DNA of 64,000 nt, taken from Saccharina japonica (Eukaryota > Sar > Phaeophyceae > Laminariales > Laminariaceae). The stretch is from contig MEHQ01003384.1 in assembly GCA_008828725.1 (NCBI GenBank), positions 1-64,000 of the forward strand, written 5' to 3'. The position numbers were made by a program, and so were the translations under genes. Numbering within the stretch: the first letter of the stretch is position 1; each line of letters starts with the position of its first letter. A model generated the notes under the pieces. The model had not been told where the DNA came from, did not search any database, and saw only the letters and a program-made list of their open reading frames with translations. Positions 25,301 to 37,080 of the stretch are shown in pieces.

Positions 25301-26823
25301 GGCACCGCAGCCGCACGCGTGGCATACGTCCAACACCCCTCACCCCCCCGCTCCCTCCCCAAAAAACAAAGCACAGCTATAAAACGTCCGCTTCTGTGTC
25401 TGCTGCCCTGCTCTCTGCCCCCCCTCCCTCCCGTTGCCAACGATCAACCAATGCCTCCGTCCTTAGATCCCCAAGACTTCCAACTTCAACTACGTGCGAA
25501 TTTCGGTGCTGTTCTTGGTGGCGCTGCTGGCGTCCAGCGAGTACTACGAGTACTGCTCCAATCCTTCTTGCGACCGTTTAGGGCAGAACGCATGGCTCAT
25601 CCTCGCCATCATGCAGGTGACCAGGTTCTTCACTTCGTGCAGGATGGCCGGGGTGGGAGAGTTGTGCCCGAGTGCTCGAGAGTGACGTGTCGGCGAAACA
25701 AAATGCGAAAAAATTGCGAAATGTATGCGTTGTGTTGTTCACCGCGTGGGTTTTCACGTTGCCGTTGGCTGTACCGCAGGGTAGGCCGGTGGAGCCAACA
25801 AACGTCGCGGGAATTGGGGGGGGGCGGGCAGCCGGTCTGTGTCCGCCGACGTGCACAACACGCGCTTGCGGCGACATTCGTGGGGTGTACCGAGTCAACT
25901 CATTATCTTGTCTCTCGTCATCCTTATTTCCTCTTTGCCGCAATGTCTACCAGTACTGGCGGCGAGTATCCCCAGCGCTTGCGCGACTTTGTCTGCCCAC
26001 CCCCACCCCCATCCCCACCCCCGAATACCGCTGGCTTCACCGACCGCGCCTCCGCCCCCGAGCTGTTCCGTGGGTGTTATCCTCAGCGCTTGCGCGACTT
26101 GATGGTCATAGGACTACGGCCATGCATGAAAATGAAGAAGTACCCCCCCACCCCCGAATACCGCTGGTTTCACCGTCCGCCCTTCCGCCCCCGAGCTGTT
26201 CCGTGCGTGCGCCAGTCGAAGTACAGAAGTAGTGAAATCTCCGCTCGTTTCATTTTGCCTGTATAAACACACCGGCACGTCTCTCTTTCCCTACCCCCGT
26301 TCCACTGCAACCCCGTGTTTTCCATCGGGGCGGAGAGCAGGTGGAGATACTGCTGTGGGTCAAGTTTTTCCCGCAGCCCCTGATGAACGCGACCTCCCCC
26401 CCAGAGGTCAGGATTCCCTGGGTGGTGACCCTTAGCCTTTTCTGCCTGTGGGGACTGCTCTTCGTCGCCGTCAGCGAGGAGCCCGCGGCCTCGGCGGGAG
26501 GCACGGCGAGCGCGTCGGAGTCGTGCAACTCTTTGGGATCGCTGCTCGACTGCGGCAGTCTTGGTGGTCTTGCTAGTGGCGGTGGTGGTGGTGGCGGTGG
26601 GGGCGGTAGCGGTGTTGATGGAGGGGGTGGAGATAGTGGTGGTGGTGGTGGTGGCGGCAGCGGTAGCGGCGATGGCGGAGGGCACGAGAAGGAAGGCACG
26701 AACACCGTTTCCGGAAAGAACGGTAGCGGTGGTGGTGGTGCTTCGGACAACGCGAAGCTGCCGCGAAGAGACAGGCGAGATTATTTGCCACAAGAGCGTT
26801 TACAGTTTTGTTTGTTGATCTAA
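16325..26823 (+). CDS. PSS: Phosphatidylserine synthase (base-exchange type)
   Basis: This enzyme swaps serine for the head group of phosphatidylcholine or phosphatidylethanolamine in the ER membrane. Eight exons join without a phase clash: 16325-16723, 20708-20904, 22207-22368, 23157-23256, 24224-24376, 24924-25073, 25467-25616 and 26341-26823, about 597 aa. The first 115 residues are hydrophilic and family-atypical, then membrane segments begin. Family marks are R-P-H-P (172-175), the H-L-I-G-W-W pair formed across an intron, W-V-L-S-I-G-F-E-L-L-E-L, E-C-W-W-D (289-293) with a following I-I-D, R-F-L-E-T-R-T, L-E-L-N-A-F and E-I-L-L-W-V-K-F. These match the order in plant and animal PSS proteins. 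Animal PSS1 is near 473 aa; the excess is the N-terminal extension and a Gly-rich C-terminal tail after about residue 490. A second in-frame ATG at 16397 has a better context and may be the real start. The last exon may instead splice onward (see 26867-27664). Confidence 0.92.
17463..17625 (+). repeat. Dispersed repeat family B, copy 1
   Basis: It shares the word TTA-TGTAGAACGCACCC with flanking AAGAAATC and CCAGGCTG blocks with copies at 18027-18175 and, inverted, 48366-48545. The ends are not sharply defined. Confidence 0.7.
18027..18175 (+). repeat. Dispersed repeat family B, copy 2
   Basis: It contains AATAAGAAAGTTAGGCTGAG, TTAGTGTAGAACGCACCC and AAGAAATCCAGCCTGGAC, matching the inverted copy near 48.4 kb in the same order. 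No terminal repeats or target duplication were found. Confidence 0.75.
19341..19369 (+). repeat. Interstitial telomere-like CCCTAA run
   Basis: A degenerate run of CCCTA/CCCTAA units (AACCCTACCCCTAGACCCTA...) of about five copies lies in the first intron of phosphatidylserine synthase. It matches the TTAGGG telomere type used by many eukaryotes including brown algae. Confidence 0.55.
20305..20332 (+). other. Perfect 13-bp inverted repeat
   Basis: GCGTAGCGGGCGG and its exact complement are separated by only two bases (CA), giving a very stable hairpin in sense orientation within an intron. The sequence just upstream (TTCCTTGTGAGCG) recurs near 36190 without the hairpin. Confidence 0.7.
20905..21045 (+). 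repeat. CTG/ACT-rich microsatellite
   Basis: This is an imperfect mix of TGCTGT, TACTAC and CTGCTA units at the 5' end of intron 2 of phosphatidylserine synthase, directly after the GTGAGT donor. Confidence 0.7.
21396..21832 (+). repeat. Two-copy tandem repeat, about 230-bp unit
   Basis: The word AGCACTGTAACACTAGGGTG occurs at 21511 and 21741, and flanking blocks (GATCCGTTCAGA, TTGTCGATCGATGTC) keep the same order and spacing. The frames in it are short. It lies in intron 2 of phosphatidylserine synthase. Confidence 0.8.
23270..23795 (+). mobile_element. Poly(G)-associated repeat (family A), copy 1
   Basis: A G-rich run at 23270-23299 is followed by GCATGGCCGTAGTCGTATGA and a body of about 490 bp that recurs at 44821-45313 and 45532-46361. 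The body ends in CGACGCCAACCCAACCTATA. It contains an inverted repeat (GTGCGGGGT...ACCCCGCAC, about 23631-23659). No long ORF and no terminal inverted repeats are seen, so this looks non-autonomous. It lies in intron 4 of phosphatidylserine synthase. Confidence 0.85.
25966..26205 (+). repeat. Tandem duplication of about 134 bp in an intron
   Basis: CCCCCGAATACCGCTGG and CCGCCCCCGAGCTGTTCCGTG each occur twice about 134 bases apart, as does CAGCGCTTGCGCGACTT. Between the copies sits an inverted fragment of the family A head (CGGCCATGCATGAA) beside a poly(C) run. Confidence 0.75.
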
Positions 26824-26866
26824 TTTAAATATATATATATATTCGATGGAATAACCTCGTCTGTAG

Positions 26867-27664
26867 ATGGACACCTACTTGTACCTGAGGTCTTTTGCGA
26901 CCTATGAAGATGCTCCGCGCCCTGGGCGGGTGGCGAGGCGGTAGGACAGGGGTGCGTGCGTGCCCACACGTTCATCGGTGGTTGGTGAAACGCTCGCTCA
27001 AGGGTTGGTGTGGGGCGTGGAGAGATCCTTCGTCCATTTTCCTCCCCTACGTAATTCAAGCGGTCAAGCCCTTTCCACTAGGACTGACGTTTCGGGAACA
27101 GGCTGCTTGGGTTCAGAGTTGGGGGTCAATTTCGCGGTAGTGACAAGAATAAGGAGCCCTGCGAATCGCGTATACCTCGAAGGTACACGTTCTTGAGGTC
27201 CCGCTTTCCCGGTCGGGTACCGTTGGGTGGTAGCGGGAACGGGTGGGGGATGGCGGGGGTGCGATGCGGCCGCTAAACGGCCGATGTGTGTGTCAGCCTG
27301 GCCGTCTTGTAATGTCGTTTTTCGAGTAGTCCTGTGCCGGGCCTCTCCACATTTTTGAAGGTCATCTCAATCAGCGATGTGACTGACCACACCCTTGTGT
27401 CTTCCTTCTTATCCGGTCGACATGTTCTTTGTGTTCACCTTATTTTTTTCACCCCGAGCGTTTTTTAGCTCGTCTGATATCTTCGCATTTTTCGCACCCC
27501 GCCCTCTCTTTCTCTCTCTATCTCTCTCCCCCTCGTGCAGCGTGACGTCCGTCCGCAGCAAGCGTAGCACGGCCCTGCTGGTCGCGAAGTGGGGTCTGGT
27601 CGATGCGGTGTTCATCCTGTCCTTTCTTCCTCTCCTCTACCTAGTCAAGCAGTGGTCGTACTGA
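26867..27664 (+). CDS. Candidate two-exon small membrane protein, or alternative PSS 3' end
   Basis: Exon 26867-26940 starts ATGGACACC right after a TAG acceptor-like word and ends at a GTAGGA donor in phase 2. Exon 27541-27664 follows a long pyrimidine tract and CAG, starts in the matching phase and ends in TGA. Together they encode 65 aa: a hydrophilic start, a basic R-S-K-R-S patch, then one hydrophobic helix (W-G-L-V-D-A-V-F-I-L-S-F-L-P-L-L-Y) close to the C-terminus. It could be a tail-anchored-like small protein or an alternative C-terminal pair of exons for phosphatidylserine synthase, whose last exon would then need a phase 0 donor. I cannot decide between these. Confidence 0.4.
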
Positions 27665-27790
27665 TGCGCCGGGGGGCGCGCGCGACAGGCGCTGGTTTTG
27701 ACGAGGCAACCTCCCACTTTTTCGCCCACTGGGGCGTGAACCTCGTCAAACAAGAGGTCGTACTGATGCGACGAGGGGACACGCGATGCG
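27640..27790 (+). repeat. Local duplication around a stop codon
   Basis: GGTCGTACTGATGCG preceded by a GTCAAGCA/GTCAAACA word occurs at about 27643 and 27747. The first copy ends the 27541-27664 exon; the second is a non-coding echo. Confidence 0.6.
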
Positions 27791-28869
27791 ACGTGCGCAG
27801 TTTTCTTTTTGCGAGGGGGGCGAGTTTTTCTCCCGTGTTTTCGCCCTCTGGGTCGCGAAAAAGTACGATTTTTTTGTTTGTTTTCTTCGTATTATCGGCA
27901 TTCATTACTCACTGCCTTCAAACAGCTGTGTTGCGTTGTTTCAACACGGATCTGCTTGCGAAGGACGGCAGACTAGAACGTCGCTGTTGCCATCATCAGG
28001 AGATACGAAGTAGACTCTGGACTCCCAGCATGTTGTCTTGTCGCGCGCGTGTACGCACCGGTATGCGTCCCCCTGCGGTATGGGGACGCGGGCGTGCAAG
28101 CTGGTTGGCATGGTTTTGGGAGGGCAGCTCTTCTGCAATATCGTAGTAATTATACCAGGTGCATACAGCGGAGTAGCTCGCAGCCTTGTCAGCGGTTCAG
28201 TTGATGTAGAGGTTGTTTCAATTGCGAGGTCTTGATGGCGAAATAATTAGTTGTGCACTGACTGGATAAATCGTGCCGCCCAAGTCAAGTTAAGTCCAGT
28301 TTGTTTTCGGTAGTTAGGTGTGGTGTATTTGATTTGTGTGTCTCAAGTGTATGTTCGTGTATCGTATAAGAGCCTGCCAGCAGACTAGCAGCAGTAACTC
28401 TTTGTTTTTGTCTCTCTGGGCGTTCCTTTGATCCCCGGATGAAATAGATATAGTCTACCTGGTACCAGACGTTAATATCAGTGATGGTTTTCCAAACAGT
28501 AAGCAAGCGTCGTTTGAGTACCGCGCACTCTTGAGAAAAAGCGCCGCCGGCGTCCTTTTTTAAGCTCCTTGTAACCCTAGACTAATTCCAGTACTATGAT
28601 TGGGTGGCAGTATAGAGTTGGGACTATGGGGATGAGTCATCAGTCTTCATGTCTGCAGTTATCTGGCATATGGCGGCGCAGTTGGTGGTGCGCTAAGGGC
28701 CGTTTTTAACGACACAAGCAAATAACAAAATCGTGCTGTTCTGGCAACACAAAAGTGGCAAGTCTTGCCAAAATTGTGCGAATGCTTTCCATCGCACACC
28801 ATGAAATAGCAAAAAACTGGCTGTTTTAGCCACGTACGCCCTCAGGTTTCAATCACACCCCGTACAACA

Positions 28870-29110
28870 GCAGAGATCAAACTAAAGTAGACAACACCGA
28901 ATAATTTAATTGGTGGTCTGGAGGAGGATCCAGGCACATCTCGTAGACGGCACATCTCGTAGACCCCAGAGGTCGACAGTCCTCCGGGGCGGCCATAGTC
29001 ACGTGCACATTGTCTTGGGGAAGCTGGGGCGGCTGTTTGGTTAGGATTGACTTGAGCATCACAGCCCCAGACGGCACCCGTTACACGCCGACATGGGGTT
29101 CGTCGCCCGC
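28870..29110 (-). pseudogene. Coding-like fragment, unknown
   Basis: On the minus strand an open frame of about 66 codons ends in TGA near 28877 and includes a repeated C-A-V-Y-E-M-C-type segment caused by a small internal DNA duplication. No family was recognised and no flanking exons could be joined, so it may be a decayed mobile-element fragment or a lone exon. Confidence 0.25.
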
Positions 29111-29747
29111 GCAACAGGAACCCCTTCAGCCGTATACCGCCAGTATCCCCTTCTTCAGCGGCATCGGCGGATAAATCAACGGCTCGGCAAGCGCGCACAC
29201 TGAACACTGAATGCAACAGTGCAACAGAACTGACTGTCTTCCTGTCGTTCGATAGAAACAAAAAACACTCTTAGGAAGCAGCCACCCCCCTCCTCCCCCC
29301 CCGCCGTGGCCATCTATCATACAGAACATACAATTTAAAACGTCCTTCATTATTCAAACCAATGGGAATGAACGAATGAACAAAGGGTGAAAGGGAAATC
29401 CTCATTGATTCAAACAAAAAATATCAAGTTGATACTCGCTTATTTTACGAGTACTAGCTACGTCGTATCTCTGTTCTGGTGGGGTGACATACGCGATGTA
29501 CACCATACAAAGCAGATCAGCGAAGGCAGGGTTGCGAGGAGTCTCATGTGATGTATGATACGAGTACCGTCCGTTGCGTAGATTTTCTCTACGTACCAAA
29601 AACAAAACGCGGGGATACGACTTGACAAAATCCCAATGCGTGCACGCCTCAATATTTTGTGGAAACCTAAAATCTCCTGTTTCTGTGCTTCATGCCGGTA
29701 TCTCCCTCACACCGCTGGCCAACTAGTGGGGCCTGCGCGCGATAAAT

Positions 29748-29772
29748 ATGCCCCTCGAGCGCTGGGAAGAAG
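29748..29772 (+). CDS. Candidate micro first exon of MUS81
   Basis: ATG followed by seven codons (P-L-E-R-W-E-E) ends in phase 1 at a GTGCGG donor, and would join exon 30128 to read W-E-E-E-L-F-A-P. The phase fits, but an exon this short is easily found by chance, and it gives MUS81 no N-terminal helix-hairpin-helix domain. Treat as a suggestion only. Confidence 0.2.
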
Positions 29773-30127
29773 GTGCGGGTGCTGTTTTTTACTCGGTGGC
29801 ATCGTGGTGTCGCAGGAGCCACGCCCTGTGATCTGTGACGGCTCGCACCCAAACGGTTTTTTATTGAATTTGCTCCCGAGGCCGAGGTCCGATATTCAAA
29901 AATGTCGTTCACATGCCACCATCCCACCACTGCAACCAGCCAGCCGCTGTTTGTTCTCAAACGTGAAAGATGTATATACCTCGAAGCAAAGATCGCCGAG
30001 ACTCTCCAGAATAATTTTTGAGGTATGCCTCGCACACGTGTACGTCGCGTCTCTCGGAGGTCACGACGGTATACACGGACTGTTTGCACGCGCCGTTGTC
30101 GACTTCTTGCGTGGTGATTTTTTTCAG

Positions 30128-30273
30128 AGGAGCTGTTTGCTCCTCGCAACCGGAACCCTCCTGGCGCTGGTGGAGGAGGTGGAGGAAGCTTCGACGACTT
30201 CGCTCCCCCAAGCTCGACGAGCAGGCGAAGCAGCAACGGCAGCAGCGGCAGCGCTTCGAGAGGTAGGGGGGGG

Positions 30274-30341
<68 letters not shown>

Positions 30342-33300
30342 GGCATGGGAGGAGTGTGAACATGTTTTTGTTCGAGTGTGTATGATCCGTAAGGGAGCGG
30401 AATGTCCAGACTGTACGGCTTTAGGTACACTGCTGTACCCTGCTGTACCTTTGTCCTTTGTACTCGCTGCTCTTCGTATACCTGGTACTGCTGTACAGAG
30501 TACAGAGTACGTAGTGATGCAGAGATTGGAGTCAGCTACTCTGTCATGGGCCGTTGTTCCGGGCCCGGCTGGACTTATCTGGAAATTGTGATGGGCCGGG
30601 CCGAGCCGGACCGACAATTTTGAAAATTTGATGGACCGGGCCGGGCCGAGCCGTGGAAAATTGAAAACGTGATGGGCCGGGCCGGACCGCGGCCCGTGAG
30701 ATGTGATGCCTCGACTAGAGGTGGGCACCTAGAGTTGTTGTTGTTGTTGTTGTTGTTGTTATTGTCTTCACACTAAAAACCGTGCCGGTCTCTCTATCCA
30801 GTACCTCCATCTGTCCGTACTGATCCAACACTTGACACGGTCGATTCCCGTGGTCACAGGCTAACTTACCCAAAAAAGGTATACTGAAATAAAAGTGGAA
30901 CCGGAAGGGTCCGCAAAGCGATCAAAGTCAGTCAAAAACAGATAGTCTGGAGCCCTCCGCTCCCCTTTACACGCTACGCGTATGTGAAGGTAAAAATAAA
31001 ACTGTGAAAGGTCAACATCACCAATCGGGGGTATACGCCCCCTGATTCTATCTTGTTGCCCCCCCCTATAATGCCGGGGTGTTCCGTGCCGGGTTCACGC
31101 CGGTCAGGCAAACAAATCGAGTCCTCCACCCCGATTATAAACGCAGACATGATACGGGGGAAGGGAACTATGGTCCCGTGCTGCTGATGTACCCCCGGCC
31201 TGCGAGCAGTGTAACTGCAAAAGGTCAAAAACAGCGAAGGGAAAAAAAAGACAAAGACAAAGACAAAGAGACAAGTCAAAAGTACAAGAGTGAAAATTAA
31301 AAAAACCGAAAACCGGCCAAGGAGGCGTTATTATCAAAACTAAAAACCGGTTTGAACCGGTTTTTTTCAGCTGGTTTAAACCGGTTAACCGAAAACCGGT
31401 TTAAACCGGATGGCAACATGAAACGCCTCCAAACCATTGAACATAACGGTGTGTACGCGTCCAGTACATGCTGTGTACTTTTTTTTTTTTTTTTTTTTTT
31501 AATCCTCCGGCGGATGGGTCAAAATAAAGCTTACGCCCTCCACACTTCCACGTCTCACTTCGTGCACTTCGTGTCGTGTGTCAATTCATTCCATGCTCCC
31601 TCGGAAGTATCAGCCCTTGCTGTCTACGACCTTCGGTAACTTGAGCATGTTGACCCGACCTGACCCCCGAAGGGGCCCGGTGCGGTGGGGATAGCCACCC
31701 GAAGAGTAAACTCTCCGGGTAGTGTGGAACTTGCCGCAGCTCATCCACTAACAAAAACCCAGGCCAAGAAGCCTTCCCGCCAGACTCGGATCATTTACGA
31801 TCCACCCTACCCGTTTGGGCGTTGGTCCTCGGATACGTGGATTCCGAGCCACTGTTAGCGTACTAATAGAACACGTGGTGGTATGGTACAACAACAGCAC
31901 ATCATATTTTACGGGGTGACGTGAATTTCAGGTACAAGTCATTATATATACGACATTGCTGCCACAGGTATATACAACAACACTGATTGCTGCTGCTGCA
32001 GTGCGATTTTCGTGGGCAGTCGAGAGCGCAGCAGATCTACGATCGACAAAAGTAAGGCTCTGCATATACATACGACACACCAAAACCAAAGTATTTTCGG
32101 CCCGCACACAAAGAGCAAGTGAACTTCGATCTCCCCACTGAAATTATTTAATTTTCGGCCCGCACACAAAAAACCAAGTCAAGTTAGACCCCCCGAACAA
32201 AAACCAAGTCAATTTCGATGACACAAAATCAAGTTAGTTTTGACCTTAACACTAAAATCAAGTCAATGTCGATCCCAATTGAAAAACCCAAGGCAATTTC
32301 GATGCCCCGACACTAAAACCAAGTATTTTTCGGCCCTGACACAAAACACAGTCAATTTCCATCCATACACTAAAACCAAGTCATTTTCGGCCCTGACACT
32401 AAAAAACAAATCAATTTCGACCCCCCGCACACAACTCAAGCCAATTACTATATAATTATATTTCAATCCCCCACACAAAAAACAAGCTAAATTTTCAACC
32501 CCAACACTAAAACCAAGTCAATTTCGATCTCTATTCTAACTTAAGACAATTTCGATGCCCCCACACTAAAACCAAGTACCCGCCCACAAAAACCAAGTCA
32601 AATCGGATACTGTAATGGTATGGGCTTGGAAGGCCGGTAATTACCTCATATAGGTAATTGGTCCGTTTTCGTATAACTTGGATGGCATTCGTATTCGGGG
32701 TATTTATAATATTGGAGGTCGGAGGGCCATACCAGGTACTTAAGGCCCGTCCCGGGTCAGATATCATGTGGCTCGGAGATTAATAAAAGCTGATTCTCTT
32801 CTACGCTTGATTCTACGGAAAGTGAGTAACACCGAGGACAAACCTGCAAGGGAATACTCTGTGTTTCACCCAGTCATACAACACGTGACAATACCTACAC
32901 TGAAGTCAAGTCAATTTATATACCCCGCACATAAAATAATCGTCCTCGGCCCACACGCAATTACCAAGTCATTCAGACACTAGAACCAAGTCATTTTCGA
33001 CCCGTACTATATTACTACTGCTGTACGTAGCAGTGTAATCAGTCAAGAGTCGGTCCGATTCTGCCGGTTTAAACCGGTTAACCGGTTAACCGCGGTTTTT
33101 TTCCGGTTTAAACCGGTTTTCGGTTAACCGGTTTAAACCGGCCGAAAAAATCGCGTTTTGTTTTGCCAAAAACCGTTTACTTGGGCACGCCTGCTGGGTT
33201 TCCAAAAACCGGTTTAAAGTTTAAACCGCTTTTTTTCTTAAAGGTGCCCACCTCTATAGCCTCGACGAGCCCTTCTGCGCCGAATCTTCGCCTATGCTGA

Positions 33301-36300
33301 TCTTCTGCTCTCGGGCGAGAACCCGTTTCCGCTCCGCTTCGTTGTCTTTATGCAAACGTCTGATCAAAGCCTTGGTGCCGTTGTGTACTGATATGTCAAG
33401 AGAGCACTCCTTGCCGTCTCCGCGACGCAGGCAGGAAGTGTTGAAAGTATCATGGGTCGGGTCGGGCCGGGTCAAAATATTTCCAAATCTCGCGGGTCGG
33501 GTCAGGTCGGGTCAAGAGCTTGTCGAATCTCACGGGTCGAGTCGGGTCGGGTCGGGTCAAGAGTTTTCCAAATCTCAAGGGTCGGGTCGGGTCGGATCGG
33601 GTCAAGAGGCGATTAAAAGCTCACGGGTCGGGTGAAGTCACGACCCACGAGAAACGGGTTACTCGCGGGGCGGGCCAGCATGACCCGCGAGATGCGTTCT
33701 GCTGACCCGCGGGTCGAACCCGCGCATCCGGCCCGCGTATCCGAGACTCCCCAAACTTTCCGCTTTCTCTGCAAAGGCTTCTCACGTACCAACACTAACC
33801 AAACACTCCCATGAGTAGAGTGTCTGCGCAAAGTATTTTTTCTTACCGAGGATTTCCGTCGGAAAGATAGTCATAATATTACGACTTCCGCTATGCGCGT
33901 AATCGGCAACGAAAAAATGCGAAAATATTGGATTATTTCACTTGAAAAAAAAAACACTTGCGGGAAGAGCAGCAGTCAGTCGTCGACGACGTGCTGGCAG
34001 CAGGGCCTCGTACCCGCAGCAGCAGCAGCAGCAGAAGCAGAAGCAAAAGCATGCAGCAGAAGCAGCCGAAGCATGCAGACGCAGTAAGCTGAAGACGCAG
34101 CAAGCACCAAGCAGAAGCGTGGTCCATCCTGTGCTCCGCGGCACTCGCTGCAACCGACTCCGCCACAACGAGACGATCACCCACATCTTCATCGTTGTCC
34201 TCTTCGTCCGATACAAGGCATCGGGCGAAGATGACGAGCGTGCCGGCAAGGCTGTACGCGCTTGCAGCAGCAGCAGCAGCCGCAAGCTGCTAGCAACAGC
34301 GCTTGCTTGCTTGCTTGCTTGCAGCAGCAGCTCTTGCTTGAAGCGGCTCTCGCTTGCAGCAGCGCTTGCTTGCAACAAGCAGCAGCGCGCTTGCTTGTAG
34401 CAGCGCTTTTTTGTCTGTAGCAGCAGCAGCGCTTGCTCGTTCTACCGCAGCGCTTGCTTGCCATGGCGCTTGCAGCAACAACGCTGCAGATGCACACTAC
34501 TTACTTGTAGCACCAGTATCCGCTGCAGCAGCAGGCAGCAGAGCAGAGGCATGCAACAGCAGCATCATCAACAACAACAGCAAACTCTGTTCGTGTGTCA
34601 TACCGGTCATACTCGTAATTCTTCTTGCAACCTTGCCAGGCGGTCCGAGACCCTCCCGGGGCAAGCTTGGCCAATCCCAAGCATCCGGAGAGTTTGTCGA
34701 ATCTCGTACCACCCATATATGGTTCTACCATAATATACTATCCAAATATGCATAGGTTCGTCATATTTGTGCTTATTTAATTAGGCTTTGTGATTAGTCG
34801 TCGGTAACGGGAGAATACATAAGCTTAATTCCTCGTAAATTTTATTTTGCGCAGACACTCTAGTGTCATATTCAAACATTAAAACACCGCCAAATCTATC
34901 TACGCATGTCCGCATCCACCCATACCCACTAAAACCAGAGTGGGGTACCACAATGACGATTCTTTTTTTTCTTTCAAGTATTGACCCATGGGGCGGATCC
35001 GCGGATCGAGATAAATGGTATGGTCGGCTGAGGTGATTCGACCCGTGACATGACCCGTATCTCACGGGTCAATCGGAATCTGGCTGGTCGGGTTGAGTCG
35101 GGTCAGGAGGTGTTCAAGCTCTCACGGATCAGGTTGGGTCGGGTCAAGAGGTTTTCGAATCTCGCGGGTCGGGTCGGGTCGGGTCGGGTCGGGTCAGGAG
35201 GTTTTCGAATCTCACGGGCCGGGTCGGGTCAGGAGGCTTCCAAAATCTCGCGACCCGACCTGACCCGTGAGGTTTGACCTGACCCGCGAACGGCCCTGGA
35301 AAATCTGATGGGCTGGGCCGGGTCGCGGCGCATCCTCTGATAATTCCATGGACCGGGCTGGGACGCGGCCCATCAGATAAAAATTTGATAGGCCAGATCA
35401 GCCGGGCCGCCGCCTATCATATGAAAAAATGATGGGCCGGGTCGGTCCACCAGCACCGGCCCATGGCAAGCCCTGGATTCAACACAATACACATCTCATG
35501 GTACACCATGCACCCGTACACACAGAGACAGCAGCAGCAGCAGCAGCAGCACCAGCTCAGCATGGTAGACATAGACTGCCCTATATACGAGTACGTAAAG
35601 GGCACTGCTACGCGCATACCCTACACCAACACGCGTACCTATTAATAGGGCTAATTTGAATACCAGTGTACGAATGCTTTAGTAGTTTTGTCTTTATTCT
35701 TAATCGGGCTCCAGTGACTTTTCTATGGCCTCTCAGAGCTCCCCCTATTATTAATACTTGCCGGCGAGCATTTCCCTCTTTCACTCTTTTTTAGAAGAAA
35801 AGCTTTATTTTCCCATTTTTTTTTTCATGGACCTTTTTTTATTTACGGCCGAGCATGTTGTCGTCGAGCATTTACCGCAAGCGCAACGCAGCAGTATATA
35901 TATACCAGATACAGCACAGAACAATCACCCCTCCTGCACAAAGCAGCAAAGCAAGTACGTGCTGATCAGAGGGCGACAACGCAAGCAAGCAGACAGAGTT
36001 GGCGAGAGCCAGCGTGTCGTCCAGCGTTTATACAGCGCGCTTGTGTTGCCAAAACGAACGAAGAGATCGAAATCTGCCCGGCCTGCAAACTTTTTTGGTA
36101 GCGTGGAGATCTTGACATTTGCAACTTCGTCAGTTTGCACCTAAAATTCGTGGACCTCTCATATCCGCTTCACTCGCATTTTGTCATTTCTTCCTTGTGA
36201 GCGGGAGCGGACCGAAGCGTCTTGTATAGGCTAGCTACTGGTACAGCAGTAGACCTATTGCTGTATTGCACAACGCAGTATTCATAGTACAGATTTATAC

Positions 36301-36993
36301 CAGGTACGAAAATCACGCTGATCGTGCTATAATATAGATGCGACACATGCCGCCATGCCATGAAATATCAGATGGGCTGGCTCGTTGGCAGCGCTTACGA
36401 CACTCATTGCAAGATTGTGGGGCAATTCACGCGCGTACATCTATTATACGTATGATACATAAGCAAACCAGAGTGCCCGTATTTATTTGTACTCGTACGC
36501 TGCACCAGATACTGCAGAAGGATATTCACCGACGCGGTTCGTTTTTTTGTTTGTGCTTGTTTTATGCAGCACTCACTCTCGCCGAGGTTTCTCTTACCTG
36601 GTGTATGTGTCTTTTTTTTTGTCTTGCCAGGGTCACGCGGTAGTCGCGGCGGTCGTGGTAGAGGCGGGGGTCGCCGGGGACGGGGGGCACGCGGGGGGCG
36701 CGGGGCGTGGGGGGGGTGGGGGCAACCTCTTTCTCCACAACTTGGGTCTGACGGCGATGACGACTTCGCGCTCCCACAGCCGGTTGAGCCGCAACGCAAA
36801 AGGACCGCGAACAGAAAGGAGTACTACCCCAGAATAATGTCCGGTGAGATTGCCGAGCAATGTGAGTGAACGATCCCTGGCGTTTTTGGCTCGCCGGTCC
36901 AGTCTACGAGCCGTTTTTTTTTTTTCGATCGGTCGGTCGGTCGGTCGGTCTGTCTGTCTTGCCTGTGGTCGGCCGATCTGTCTGTCTGTCTTA

Positions 36994-37080
<87 letters not shown>

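Noticed and set aside
29667..30728. 353-codon minus-strand ORF with a poly-Pro core
   Set aside because: It is the complement of the poly(G) tract plus flanking exon and intron; the plus strand carries the phase-matched MUS81 exon.
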